Shown here piece after piece: positions 15,902-22,914 of a DNA stretch of 22,914 nt; the stretch's first letter is position 1, and every line of letters begins with the position of its first letter. Under the pieces are notes generated by a model, which did not search any database, was not told the origin of the DNA, and saw only the letters and a program-made list of their open reading frames with translations. The position numbers and the translations under genes are program-made. This stretch comes from Synergistaceae bacterium (GTDB lineage Bacteria > Synergistota > Synergistia > Synergistales > Aminobacteriaceae), in assembly GCA_017427625.1 (NCBI GenBank), contig JAFRSL010000151.1, positions 1 through 22,914 on the forward strand, read 5' to 3'.

Positions 15902-17338
15902 TTACTTATACCCCCCCCCCAAGATACGCCTTATTACGTAGAACAAAATACCCATTATTACCCATGCAAAAAGCAGGATATATGATTCATGACCGAGTGA
16001 GACATTCAAGCCCGGCAATGGAACAAGCATAATCACCGCGATACCCAGCGACAATACGAAGCCAAGAAGCCCGAAGATTATTATGTCTGTCCGGCGTTCA
16101 CTCCAAGCGTATTTTGCCGCCGACAATGACGTGTACGCAAATCCAATCGCCGCTCCAAGTGATGCCATGTCAAATACCCAGCCCATTACTGGCCGCCCAA
16201 GCAAGCATATAAGCCCCGCGACAATCCCGCAGAATAGTCCGGCGTGTGAGGGCACTCCGTTCTTGTTGATGTAGCTGAACCACTTGGGTATCATTCCGTC
16301 CCGAGACATTGAGAAGAGAAGTCGGCTAGTCGCTGTGTAGAAGCCTATGATACCCGTGAGCATGGCCGCTATTACTGAGGCCGTTATCACCCATAGTCCT
16401 GCTTGCCCCATTACGATCTTCGCGGCGTTGAGGGTCGGGATTGCTGACGTTCCGTGCTGGTTCGAGAGGTCTGCAATGTAGGCCGGCCATGAGTGATGAT
16501 AGACGTAAGGAATCACCGAGCAGGCTATCAGTGTCAGTACGAGGTAAACGAACGCTCCGCACACTATGCTCGTGTCCATTACGACCTTCACTCTGTCAGA
16601 TGAGAAATTAGACTCCTCCATTAGCTGTGGCACTGTGTCGAAACCAACGAACGATTGAGGGCCTGTAACGAATACTGCGATGATCTGCGCGACTATCCCC
16701 TTCGTGAAGCTCGGCGTCATGGGGTGGAACATTGGGTGAATGTTTGATGACGAAGCGTCCGGGCTGAAGAATGCCGCCCCGGCTATCACTATAACTCCTC
16801 CTAGCAACACCATCACGAGGAACGTCTGAAGTTTCCCAGTGAATATAACTCCCCTGTTGCTGACAAACATGAATAATGCGAGCATTCCTATAGCAAGTAA
16901 CATCTCACCGAACCATACATCATAGCCAGAGACAGTGTAATGAAAACCAAACTGGAAAGCGTTTCCGAAGACTGCACGCATAATAAGGTTCAAGGCTGTA
17001 GCGTTGAGAGGGATTACGGCAAGATACGAGAGGCTCAAGAACCACGCGCACAAGAATCCGTTGACTTCCCCGAACGCCATCTTCGCATAGATGAACTCCC
17101 CGCCGGTCAATGGGAATTTCTTTATCATGTAGCTGTAATTGTAGGCGATTATCAGCATCACTACCGTAGCAAGCTCCATCGCTATCAACGTACCTAGCGG
17201 GCCGGCGTTTGGGAGGAATACTGTTCCGGGCATTACATACGCGCTCCAGCCTATTACGCAGCCAAAAGCTAATGACCAAACGTTCAAGGGAGTAAGTTCT
17301 CGTTTCAGTTGTCTTTCTGTGTCAATGGTGAATAGCAT
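15902..17338 (-). CDS. APC-superfamily amino acid/amine permease (first of a tandem pair)
   Basis: A 478-residue APC-family transporter with about 12 membrane helices. The N-terminal LNVWSLAFGCVIGWSAYVMP segment, NYSYMIKKFPLTGGEFIYAK and GIIGFYTATSRLLFSMSRDG match the paralogue downstream. AAAGGA precedes the ATG, and a TATAAT lies 38 nt upstream in the divergent gap with the histidine kinase gene. The C-terminus ends ILGGGYK, encoded across ten consecutive G residues (15920-15911), after which TAA and the next gene's ATG follow within 13 nt. Adjacent paralogues with one promoter may form one uptake unit or a heteromer; the substrate cannot be assigned. Confidence 0.92.
   Translation of the reverse strand: MLFTIDTERQLKRELTPLNVWSLAFGCVIGWSAYVMPGTVFLPNAGPLGTLIAMELATVVMLIIAYNYSYMIKKFPLTGGEFIYAKMAFGEVNGFLCAWFLSLSYLAVIPLNATALNLIMRAVFGNAFQFGFHYTVSGYDVWFGEMLLAIGMLALFMFVSNRGVIFTGKLQTFLVMVLLGGVIVIAGAAFFSPDASSSNIHPMFHPMTPSFTKGIVAQIIAVFVTGPQSFVGFDTVPQLMEESNFSSDRVKVVMDTSIVCGAFVYLVLTLIACSVIPYVYHHSWPAYIADLSNQHGTSAIPTLNAAKIVMGQAGLWVITASVIAAMLTGIIGFYTATSRLLFSMSRDGMIPKWFSYINKNGVPSHAGLFCGIVAGLICLLGRPVMGWVFDMASLGAAIGFAYTSLSAAKYAWSERRTDIIIFGLLGFVLSLGIAVIMLVPLPGLNVSLGHESYILLFAWVIMGILFYVIRRILGGGYK
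15911..15920 (-). repeat. Homopolymeric G10 tract at the permease gene junction
   Basis: Ten consecutive Gs on the coding (minus) strand encode the end of Leu plus Gly-Gly-Gly just before the stop of the first permease, 11 nt before the ATG of the second. It is the only sequence that could pair with the ribosome 3' end there. Tracts of this length are prone to slippage. Confidence 0.6.
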
Positions 17339-17376
17339 CTTACGTGCCTTTCCTTTAATTGGGATAGTATGAAGGG

Positions 17377-17421
17377 ATTATATCACGCGCGAATTTTCCT
17401 GCGGTGCTATACTGACAGCAC
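17377..17421. promoter_or_regulatory. Divergent promoter region, permeases versus histidine kinase
   Basis: The 100-nt gap holds a minus-strand TATAAT (17382-17377) for the permeases with no good -35, and a plus-strand TATACT (17408-17413) for the kinase, also with a weak -35. The plus -10 overlaps an inverted repeat, GTGCT at 17404-17408 and AGCAC at 17417-17421, which could be an operator. Weak -35 boxes suggest activator dependence; this is inference. Confidence 0.35.
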
Positions 17422-17451
17422 AATATTGAAAAAGGGGCATTGCTTTTCGTC

Positions 17452-19308
17452 ATGTTCAATAATATTAGTGAGACTTTCCTCGAACTCACAACGATACCGT
17501 TCCTCTTCGTACTGTCAATCTTCTTGGGCGGAAGAATGGCAACTAAGTCCGAGATTAACAGGCGTTTCCTGCTGCTCGTAGCTTCAACGCTCATTGCCGC
17601 GTGCTATGAGGTAGTTCTTGAGCTTTTCACTGACATGGAGGCCGTTACATTGTGGCGGAAGGTATTCTATGCTTTCATCAATGTGAACGCTTACTGCCTT
17701 ATGTCCTACGTTGCGGCATACACGAACGCAATCAGCCGGAGATTCACGGATATTCATTTCTTCATTCTCACCGTGAGCGTCATTCTCGTCTTCATGTTCA
17801 AGGATATTTACATGGTATTTGCGCCGGGGCTTGGGGTCGTATTCGTACTTGAGGGCTTTGTCTTGCAGCTCATATATCAGGAATACTATGGCAACGGCCA
17901 GTTCATCGTCATGAACATACTTTTCATACTCCTTATTGACTCGTTCATCATGCAGTATCTTTTCCGTCAAAATCTTCCGCTGGTTTACACGATTGCTACG
18001 ATGATGCTGGTGTTCACGTTCTTCTACCTTGAGGCTCCGACTTACAGACGGCTAATATCGGCGCAGCGTGAGATTGAGGACGAGAGGAAGAGGGCTGAGG
18101 CTTCGATGCTTCGAGCTGACTCGGCCAACAAAGCAAAGAGCAATTTCCTCGCAAGCACGTCCCATGAAATCCGCACGCCAATGAACGCAATTCTCGGCAT
18201 CAACGAGATGATCCTCAGTGAGACAAAAGACGCTGCGGTGCAAAAGGCATCATTGGACATCAAGAACGCAGGCGAGCATCTCCTAAACATCGTCAACAAT
18301 ATCCTCGACATCTCGAAGATTGAGGCTGGCAAAATGGAGCTTTACGAGGCGGATTACCATCTCTGGGAAGTTCTCAAGGACTGCGAGGGTTATATAAGCC
18401 CTATCATTGAGAAGAATACGGGCGTCAAGTTCGTTCTCAATGCCGACAAGGATATGCCGGAGCATCTTCACGGTGATTCTCTGAGGCTGAAGCAGGTTCT
18501 CACGAATCTCCTAAGCAACGCCGCGAAGTACACACAAAATGGGAGCATTACACTCAGCGTTACGGGTAACATGGTGAAGGACTCGAAGTCTGGGATAATC
18601 CTGAAGTTCACGGTTGAGGACACTGGAATGGGAATGCGTGAGGGGGAGAGCGCGAAGATCTTTGAACCATTCGAGAGGGCGAACATCGTCGAGACACGGC
18701 ACATTCCGGGCGCAGGACTGGGGCTTGCGCTTGTGAAGAACATCATCGACATAATGAGCGGAAGAATCAGCCTTGAGAGCGAATACGGGAAGGGCACGAG
18801 GGTAACGTTCGAGATTCCACAGAGGATAGCGCGCGGGGACAACATGACGATTAGCGAGTACGAGGAGTTCATGAAGAACGCGGCACCTGTTGAGTCTGAA
18901 GATGAAGGGCCTTCTGTGTGGCCGGACGCTAAGATTCTCATTGTTGACGACACCCCTGTGAACCTTGTTGTCGCTAAGGGAATGCTGAAGGAATCAATGG
19001 CTACAATCGAGACCGCTGAATCCGGCGAGGAAGCGTTGGAGAAGATCAAGGCGGGGCATTACGATATAGTGTTCCTCGACCACAAGATGCCGGGAATGGA
19101 CGGACCTGCCACGCTCGGCCATGCCAAGAAGTACGCTGAGGGCACGGCGTTCATTGCGCTTACTGCGAATGCCGGCGGGAATGCAAGAGCTGAATACATG
19201 GCGATGGGGTTCGACGACTATCTTCCCAAACCATTCAAGAGCATGGAGATGATGAAAGTGTTGAGGGAATGCCTGAACAGGAAGCCAACCCCTCCGTCAG
19301 CAAGCTGA
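17452..19308 (+). CDS. Membrane-bound hybrid sensor histidine kinase
   Basis: A roughly 618-residue hybrid kinase. Residues 1-195 hold about six membrane helices with short loops and no obvious periplasmic sensor domain. A coiled coil follows, then HisKA with the phospho-accepting His238 in STSHEIRTPMNAILG, and HATPase with TNLLSNAAKYT, VEDTGMGM, FEPFERANI and GAGLGLALVKNI. A receiver domain has IVDD, the phospho-Asp near 543 in VFLDHKMPGMDG and Lys in LPKPFK. There is no HPt domain and no output regulator nearby, so its partner lies elsewhere. ATG 17452 and TTG 17440 are both possible starts; neither has ideal spacing to AAGGGG. The last seven residues (PTPPSAS) come from a repeat-like element. 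Confidence 0.93.
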   Translation: MFNNISETFLELTTIPFLFVLSIFLGGRMATKSEINRRFLLLVASTLIAACYEVVLELFTDMEAVTLWRKVFYAFINVNAYCLMSYVAAYTNAISRRFTDIHFFILTVSVILVFMFKDIYMVFAPGLGVVFVLEGFVLQLIYQEYYGNGQFIVMNILFILLIDSFIMQYLFRQNLPLVYTIATMMLVFTFFYLEAPTYRRLISAQREIEDERKRAEASMLRADSANKAKSNFLASTSHEIRTPMNAILGINEMILSETKDAAVQKASLDIKNAGEHLLNIVNNILDISKIEAGKMELYEADYHLWEVLKDCEGYISPIIEKNTGVKFVLNADKDMPEHLHGDSLRLKQVLTNLLSNAAKYTQNGSITLSVTGNMVKDSKSGIILKFTVEDTGMGMREGESAKIFEPFERANIVETRHIPGAGLGLALVKNIIDIMSGRISLESEYGKGTRVTFEIPQRIARGDNMTISEYEEFMKNAAPVESEDEGPSVWPDAKILIVDDTPVNLVVAKGMLKESMATIETAESGEEALEKIKAGHYDIVFLDHKMPGMDGPATLGHAKKYAEGTAFIALTANAGGNARAEYMAMGFDDYLPKPFKSMEMMKVLRECLNRKPTPPSAS

Positions 19309-19350
19309 CACCTCCCCTTCGCAGGGGCGGCAGGAAATGGCGAAGGGGTA
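19287..19350 (+). repeat. Repeat-like palindromic element (copy C) spanning the kinase stop codon
   Basis: The layout is that of copies A and B: CCCCTC, the stem GTCAGC-AA-GCTGAC, a C-run, a G-run, a purine linker and GGGGTA. The right part differs in sequence from A and B, so it is either a diverged or a different subtype. It encodes the last residues and the TGA of the kinase gene. Confidence 0.5.
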
Positions 19351-19351
19351 T

Positions 19352-19391
19352 ATAAAACGGGGGCAATGTCAATTCGGCAAAGTCCCCGTTA
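19352..19391 (-). terminator. Intrinsic terminator for the small membrane protein gene
   Basis: AACGGGG at 19356-19362 pairs with CCCCGTT at 19384-19390. On the minus strand the stem is followed by TTTATATA, which fits termination of the leftward gene. It may also stop the rightward kinase transcript, although the T-run there is poor. Confidence 0.55.
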
Positions 19392-19424
19392 ATATTCTGC
19401 GTGTAATGCGTGCTGTGTTTGAGG

Positions 19425-19931
19425 TTATTCTTCCGATGGATTCCTGTAATTCTTTGCGTGAAGCTGAATCTCATCGCGTACCGACTGAGGATCAGGGATA
19501 TTTGGCGCGTAAATCTCCTCTTTCCCTGTTCCTGACGAAGCAATTACGACATCACCGACGTGAAGTATCGTCTGCATCAAAGTCTGCTTGACCTCAATGT
19601 GAACGATGCTTGAGAGACCTATCTCGATTGACTTCCTGAAGTCCGAGCTGAAGGGCTTTAACGGGTTGCATTCGATGAAGGCGATCTCCTGGTCTTCGGC
19701 TTTGGCGGGGTCATCTTTGAGGACGAGCGACATTGTCCATCTCTTCGCGCAGATGTAGAGGAGAATGAGTGCGTCAACAACGACGACTGCAATCCATAAC
19801 CATTTGAGCCAAGCTTCGCCCGATTTGAAGTAGTTTGCAAGACCTGCGAGAACGATAAGAAGAATCACGAGGAAAAGGAGCTTGTAAAAACTCTTCCACG
19901 CGGGCTTGTAGGTTTTGTAGAACGGTTCCAT
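19425..19931 (-). CDS. Small membrane protein, possible bacterial PH-like domain
   Basis: A roughly 168-residue protein with two adjacent membrane helices (about residues 18-37 and 46-64), then a cytoplasmic domain of mostly beta character with IEIGLSSIVHIEVKQTLMQTILHVGDVVIASSG. That arrangement resembles the bPH2/YdbS-type membrane proteins, but the match is by eye and weak. The start is placed at ATG 19931 (MEPFYKTYKPAW), with GGGAGG 13 nt before it. A longer GTG start at 19982 overlaps the -10 box of its own promoter and is unlikely. The gene is convergent with the kinase gene and divergent from the flavoprotein gene. Its function is unknown. Confidence 0.75.
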   Translation of the reverse strand: MEPFYKTYKPAWKSFYKLLFLVILLIVLAGLANYFKSGEAWLKWLWIAVVVVDALILLYICAKRWTMSLVLKDDPAKAEDQEIAFIECNPLKPFSSDFRKSIEIGLSSIVHIEVKQTLMQTILHVGDVVIASSGTGKEEIYAPNIPDPQSVRDEIQLHAKNYRNPSEE

Positions 19932-19982
19932 GACGATAAAATTTCCTCCCTTGTTTCGTAAACTTTCCTGTGAGTTTTTCAC

Positions 19983-20028
19983 ATTATAGCATCATTTTTC
20001 TTCTGTGCAGCTATTACAATGATATAAT
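19983..20028. promoter_or_regulatory. Divergent -10 boxes for the small membrane protein and flavoprotein genes
   Basis: A minus-strand TATAAT (19988-19983) serves the small membrane protein gene, and a plus-strand TATAAT (20023-20028) the flavoprotein gene, in an AT-rich 89-nt gap. Neither has a recognisable -35 at the right distance. Confidence 0.45.
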
Positions 20029-20071
20029 TTAGCTAAATTCCGCGAAATTTTAATGAGGGGGAAAATAAGTT

Positions 20072-21325
20072 ATGCCTCTGCACATAGTAACCGAAGCTGA
20101 ACGCTGCTTACAGTGCAAGAATCCAATGTGCCAGAAAGGTTGCCCGGTTCACACGCCAATTCCGCAGGTTATACAGCTCTTCAAGGAACACAAGCTCATG
20201 GAAGCCGGAGAAATGTTGTTCCGGAACAATCCGCTTTCACTCGTCTGCTCAATGGTCTGTAACCACGCAAAGCAATGCGCCGGAAACTGCATTCGCGGGC
20301 GGAAGGACAGCCCCGTTCACTTCTCAAGCATCGAGACTTATATCTCAGACATGTACCTTGACCGAATGCATGCCTCAGTCCCATTGAAGCGCGTCGATAA
20401 GAAAGTTGCCGTTATTGGCGCGGGGCCTGCAGGAATAACCGTTGCCGTAATGATGGCGGCTGAAGGCTATCACGTAACGATATTCGAGTGGAAGAGCAAG
20501 ATCGGCGGGGTAATGCAGTACGGGATCCCGGAGTTCAGGCTTCAGAAGTCCATTCTTGACCGTTACGAGGCACGGCTTGAGGAGATGGGAATACAGATTC
20601 GCCTCAACGCAACAATCGGGAGCATTCTCATGATTGACGACCTTTTCCGCGACGGCTATGACTCGGTCTTCGTCGGGACAGGCGCAGAAAGACCGCGAAC
20701 TCTCGGAATAAGGGGCGAGAGTCTTGGGAACGTTCATTTTGCGATGAACTATCTCGCTAACCCAAAGGCTCATCACTTGGGGAACAGAGTCGCGGTTATC
20801 GGTGTCGGAAACGCGGCAATGGACGTAGCCCGCACAGCCCTGCGAAACGGAACAAAGTCCGTAACACTCTACGCAATGGGCAAAGAGATTGCGGCAAGTT
20901 CGAGCGAGGTCGCATACGCACAGCTTGACGGTGCGGAGATTGAGACGGGAATGCAGGTTCAGGAGATTACGGAGGATGGGCCTGTTTTCTGCCGGACGAT
21001 TTACGGCGAGAATGACGAGATCGTGGGCCATGAGGACGAGCGAATCCAAGTTCATGCCGACTCAACGATAATCTCAATCAGCCAGATACCTCGCGGGAAA
21101 CTCGTTCGTACTACCAGCGGACTGACCGCTTCAGAACACGGGCTTCTAATCGTTGATGAGAACTACATGACGACACGCGCGGGAGTGTTTGCTGCGGGTG
21201 ATGTTGTTACGGGGGCAAAAACGGTCGTTCATGCTGTCGATGGCGCAAAGAAAGCGGCTGAAGCTATGATGAAGTACATGAACGGTGAACTTGAAGCCAA
21301 GCCTGAGAGTGATACGCAGGAATAA
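20072..21325 (+). CDS. GltD-like NAD(P)H-dependent FAD/Fe-S oxidoreductase
   Basis: A 417-residue relative of the glutamate synthase small subunit. The N-terminus has the cysteine patterns of that family, CLQCKNPMCQKGC (residues 12-24) and CSMVCNHAKQCAGNC, which hold iron-sulfur clusters. Two Rossmann motifs follow: VIGAGPAGITVA for FAD and VIGVGNAAMDVA for NAD(P)H. The family tail with VFAAGDVVTGAKTVVHAVDGAKKAA is intact. It passes electrons from a pyridine nucleotide to a partner. No large glutamate synthase or NfnA-type subunit is adjacent, so the acceptor is unclear. A GAGGGGG site lies 10 nt before the ATG. The methyltransferase-STAS gene follows 16 nt later and is probably co-transcribed. 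Confidence 0.92.
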   Translation: MPLHIVTEAERCLQCKNPMCQKGCPVHTPIPQVIQLFKEHKLMEAGEMLFRNNPLSLVCSMVCNHAKQCAGNCIRGRKDSPVHFSSIETYISDMYLDRMHASVPLKRVDKKVAVIGAGPAGITVAVMMAAEGYHVTIFEWKSKIGGVMQYGIPEFRLQKSILDRYEARLEEMGIQIRLNATIGSILMIDDLFRDGYDSVFVGTGAERPRTLGIRGESLGNVHFAMNYLANPKAHHLGNRVAVIGVGNAAMDVARTALRNGTKSVTLYAMGKEIAASSSEVAYAQLDGAEIETGMQVQEITEDGPVFCRTIYGENDEIVGHEDERIQVHADSTIISISQIPRGKLVRTTSGLTASEHGLLIVDENYMTTRAGVFAAGDVVTGAKTVVHAVDGAKKAAEAMMKYMNGELEAKPESDTQE

Positions 21326-21341
21326 GAACGGAGGCTTCACT

Positions 21342-22613
21342 GTGCCGAACGAAGACAATAAACTTGCAGACCTTCGCAGGGAAGTAAACCCCGTCTTCCT
21401 CACTGCAAAATCCTGCCTTGAAATAAGCGCGGGTTACGGTGATGCCAACGCGCAAAAACTCCTCGCTGTTTTGGGGTTCAACACTCTTCACTCAGACAGC
21501 GAAAATGATTTGCCTGAAGAAGTCGTGAACATGAAGAAATTGCTGAGGCTGACTGTTTCCGCAATTATAGAAATGAGGTTTGAGGCAACAGAAAATTATT
21601 TCACACGTTCAGGTTTTCACCAGCTTGTTGACCTTCCATGCGGCTATACTTCAAGGGGCTTGCGGCTGGCACAAAAGGGCTTCAAATATTACGGCTGCGA
21701 TATTCCGGCTGTGATTGATGAGTTTCTGCCAGTGGTCAAAACTTTTCTCAGCGCGGAGGATATGAAATCGATTCATTATTCATCTGTTGACGCGACAAAT
21801 TACGACTCCCTGCGGAATGCCCTCAAGGATTCACATGACGGGATTCTAATCACCACAGAAGGAATGCTGATGTACTTCACTCAGTCCGAGCTTGAAGAAG
21901 TTTTCCGCAACATTCACCGGCTGCTTGATGAATTTGGCGGACGATGGATTACTCTGGACAGGCTGCTTTCCCCGAAAACTGAAGAGATTCGGCAAACTAT
22001 TTTGGGGAATTTCACCGGGAACAAAGTCGATTTTGTCCGCGAATCACTGTCAGCCCGCTCAATTGATGTTACGGATAACGTGATGTTTTCGGACGATGAG
22101 GAGCAGACGAGGAAATTCATTCACGATATGGGCTTCGATTTAACGTTTGAGCCTGTGAAAGACTATCTCCCGGAAAAACTTCACTCGATAAACGCCTTGC
22201 CTGAAGAAAAACAGCAGGCCGTTCGCAGAATACTGGAGGGAATGTATTATTACGTCATGACCCCCTGCAAAACGAAATCCTCAAGCGTCAGTAATCTTCC
22301 CGGCTCAAAATTCACAGCACAATCCAGTATGAACGGAGGGACTCTGAGATTTCACATCAGCGGCAGGCTTGATACGATTTCAGCCCCAAAACTTTTGGAC
22401 ATGTTCCGTGAGCGTCAGAAGGACAACAAATTTCAGGCTGTCGAAATCAACATGCGTGATCTGGATTATGTTTCATCGGCGGGATTGCGTGTGCTACTGA
22501 TTATGTTCAAGGAAATTCCTTCGGGCGGCTTCAAGATGCTCAATATTAAACCGGCTGTGCAGGAAATATTGCAGACGACAGGATTTGATTCTCTCTTGCA
22601 GGCTGAAGCGTAA
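21342..22613 (+). CDS. LCM/PPM-type SAM methyltransferase fused to a C-terminal STAS domain
   Basis: This roughly 423-residue protein joins two domains. Residues 1-310 resemble the class I methyltransferases of the leucine-carboxyl-methyltransferase type: the SAM-binding LVDLPCGYTSRGLRLAQKG with the acidic YYGCDIP after it, and GILITTEGMLMYFTQSELEE. The last 95 residues form a STAS (anti-sigma-factor antagonist) domain: LRFHISGRLDTISAPKLLD, then DLDYVSSAGLRVLL, with the Ser that is phosphorylated in SpoIIAA-like proteins. A Gln/Ser-rich linker separates them. GTG 21342 is taken as start because GGAGG is 7 nt upstream; an in-frame ATG at 21285 overlaps the flavoprotein gene. Target and partner kinase are unknown. 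Confidence 0.85.
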   Translation: MPNEDNKLADLRREVNPVFLTAKSCLEISAGYGDANAQKLLAVLGFNTLHSDSENDLPEEVVNMKKLLRLTVSAIIEMRFEATENYFTRSGFHQLVDLPCGYTSRGLRLAQKGFKYYGCDIPAVIDEFLPVVKTFLSAEDMKSIHYSSVDATNYDSLRNALKDSHDGILITTEGMLMYFTQSELEEVFRNIHRLLDEFGGRWITLDRLLSPKTEEIRQTILGNFTGNKVDFVRESLSARSIDVTDNVMFSDDEEQTRKFIHDMGFDLTFEPVKDYLPEKLHSINALPEEKQQAVRRILEGMYYYVMTPCKTKSSSVSNLPGSKFTAQSSMNGGTLRFHISGRLDTISAPKLLDMFRERQKDNKFQAVEINMRDLDYVSSAGLRVLLIMFKEIPSGGFKMLNIKPAVQEILQTTGFDSLLQAEA

Positions 22614-22635
22614 GAGTGAGAATTGCGCCCACAAC

Positions 22636-22670
22636 AAAACCGGGACTCCACTCAAGGAATCCCGGCTTTC
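22636..22670. terminator. Bidirectional intrinsic terminator between convergent genes
   Basis: CCGGGACTCC (22640-22649) and GGAATCCCGG (22656-22665) flank ACTCAA. The stem has one mismatch on the plus strand, which becomes a G-U pair on the minus strand. AAAA precedes and CTTTC follows. It separates the STAS fusion gene from the leftward fumarase-type gene. Confidence 0.75.
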
Positions 22671-22684
22671 ATTCTTCGCCTTTA

Positions 22685-22914
22685 TTACTTTATGAAGCCT
22701 ACCTGCTTGCAGATTTCCTCCGCAATCTTTTCCTTCTTCGCGTTGTACTCAACTTTCTTCTCCTCGAAGTAGTTTCTTCCCTGAGCGTCAATCGACACAA
22801 TGAGCGGCCCAAATTCTTTCACTCGGCAGTTCCAGAGCGTCTCGGGCATTCCAAGATCTCTCCATTCAGCCTTGACGATCTCCTCAACGCATACCGCCGC
22901 AACGACAGCATTAC
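22685..22914 (-). CDS. Class I fumarate hydratase / L(+)-tartrate dehydratase beta subunit, C-terminal part (5' end beyond the window)
   Basis: The minus strand reads 76 codons from the window edge to TAA at 22687-22685. The segment AEWRDLGMPETLWNCRVKEF followed by GPLIVSIDAQGRNYFEEKK matches the end of the beta subunit or C-terminal domain of iron-sulfur class I fumarases and tartrate dehydratases. The family typically has W..LGMPEA.W...V..F...V..DA.G. These enzymes hydrate fumarate to malate or dehydrate tartrate. The start and the alpha part lie outside, so the exact enzyme and whether it is one chain or two cannot be said. Confidence 0.85.
   Translation of the reverse strand, partial: NAVVAAVCVEEIVKAEWRDLGMPETLWNCRVKEFGPLIVSIDAQGRNYFEEKKVEYNAKKEKIAEEICKQVGFIK

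Noticed and set aside
15902..15925. G-tract slippage producing a permease-permease fusion
   Set aside because: Reading through in either shifted frame does not enter the frame of the second permease, so no fusion results.
18468..19049. A 193-codon minus-strand open frame within the histidine kinase gene
   Set aside because: It is the Ser/Pro-rich antisense of HATPase and receiver coding sequence.
20375..21055. A 226-codon minus-strand open frame opposite the GltD-like gene
   Set aside because: It lies wholly antisense to a gene with intact FAD, NAD(P)H and cysteine motifs, shows no family features and has no ribosome site.

Overview
The window reads as a chromosomal segment of an anaerobic, amino- or organic-acid-using bacterium, most likely a member of the Synergistota (inference). 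The evidence is moderate GC, dense operons with strong Shine-Dalgarno sites, a TAXI-type TRAP importer beside a class III CoA-transferase and a dihydroorotase-like amidohydrolase, a stand-alone GltD-like oxidoreductase, and a TrmD with a fused C-terminal RNA-methyltransferase-like domain. No phage, plasmid, CRISPR or IS transposase gene is visible.

Layout. 1-112: one copy of a short GC-rich palindromic repeat. 147-1337 (-): MalY/PatB-type C-S lyase. 1582-6962 (+): CoA-transferase, TAXI binding protein, fused TRAP permease and an amidohydrolase interrupted by one in-frame TAA. This run meets, with no gap, a leftward unit of a frame-disrupted coiled-coil mini-gene, a nitrilase-family amidase and a LysR regulator (8878-6963). 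Together these look like an uptake and catabolic locus for a small carboxylate or amide. 8921-9293 (-): a consensus promoter, a roughly 210-nt structured RNA of unrecognised family, tRNA-Ala(GGC) and a terminator. 9347-10501 (-): a glycosyltransferase.

10571-14468 (-): the conserved translation/secretion operon ylxM-ffh-rpsP-khpA-trmD-rplS, without rimM. It is driven by a perfect TTGACA-17-TATAAT promoter placed so that the ylxM message should be leaderless. trmD appears to start at AUU and rplS at UUG, and ffh carries a 29-residue in-frame insert derived from the palindromic repeat. 14493-17338 (-): two tandem APC permeases; a G10 tract ends the first and lies just before the start of the second. 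17452-19308 (+): a membrane hybrid histidine kinase whose last codons come from another repeat-like element. 19425-19931 (-): a small membrane protein. 20072-22613 (+): a GltD-like flavoprotein followed by an unusual methyltransferase-STAS fusion. 22685-22914 (-): the C-terminal end of a class I fumarase/tartrate dehydratase beta subunit.

The points most worth a second look are the structured RNA, the AUU start of trmD, the repeat-derived peptide in Ffh, the methyltransferase-STAS fusion and the leaderless ylxM promoter. All functional statements come from reading the sequence and family knowledge; no database search was run.
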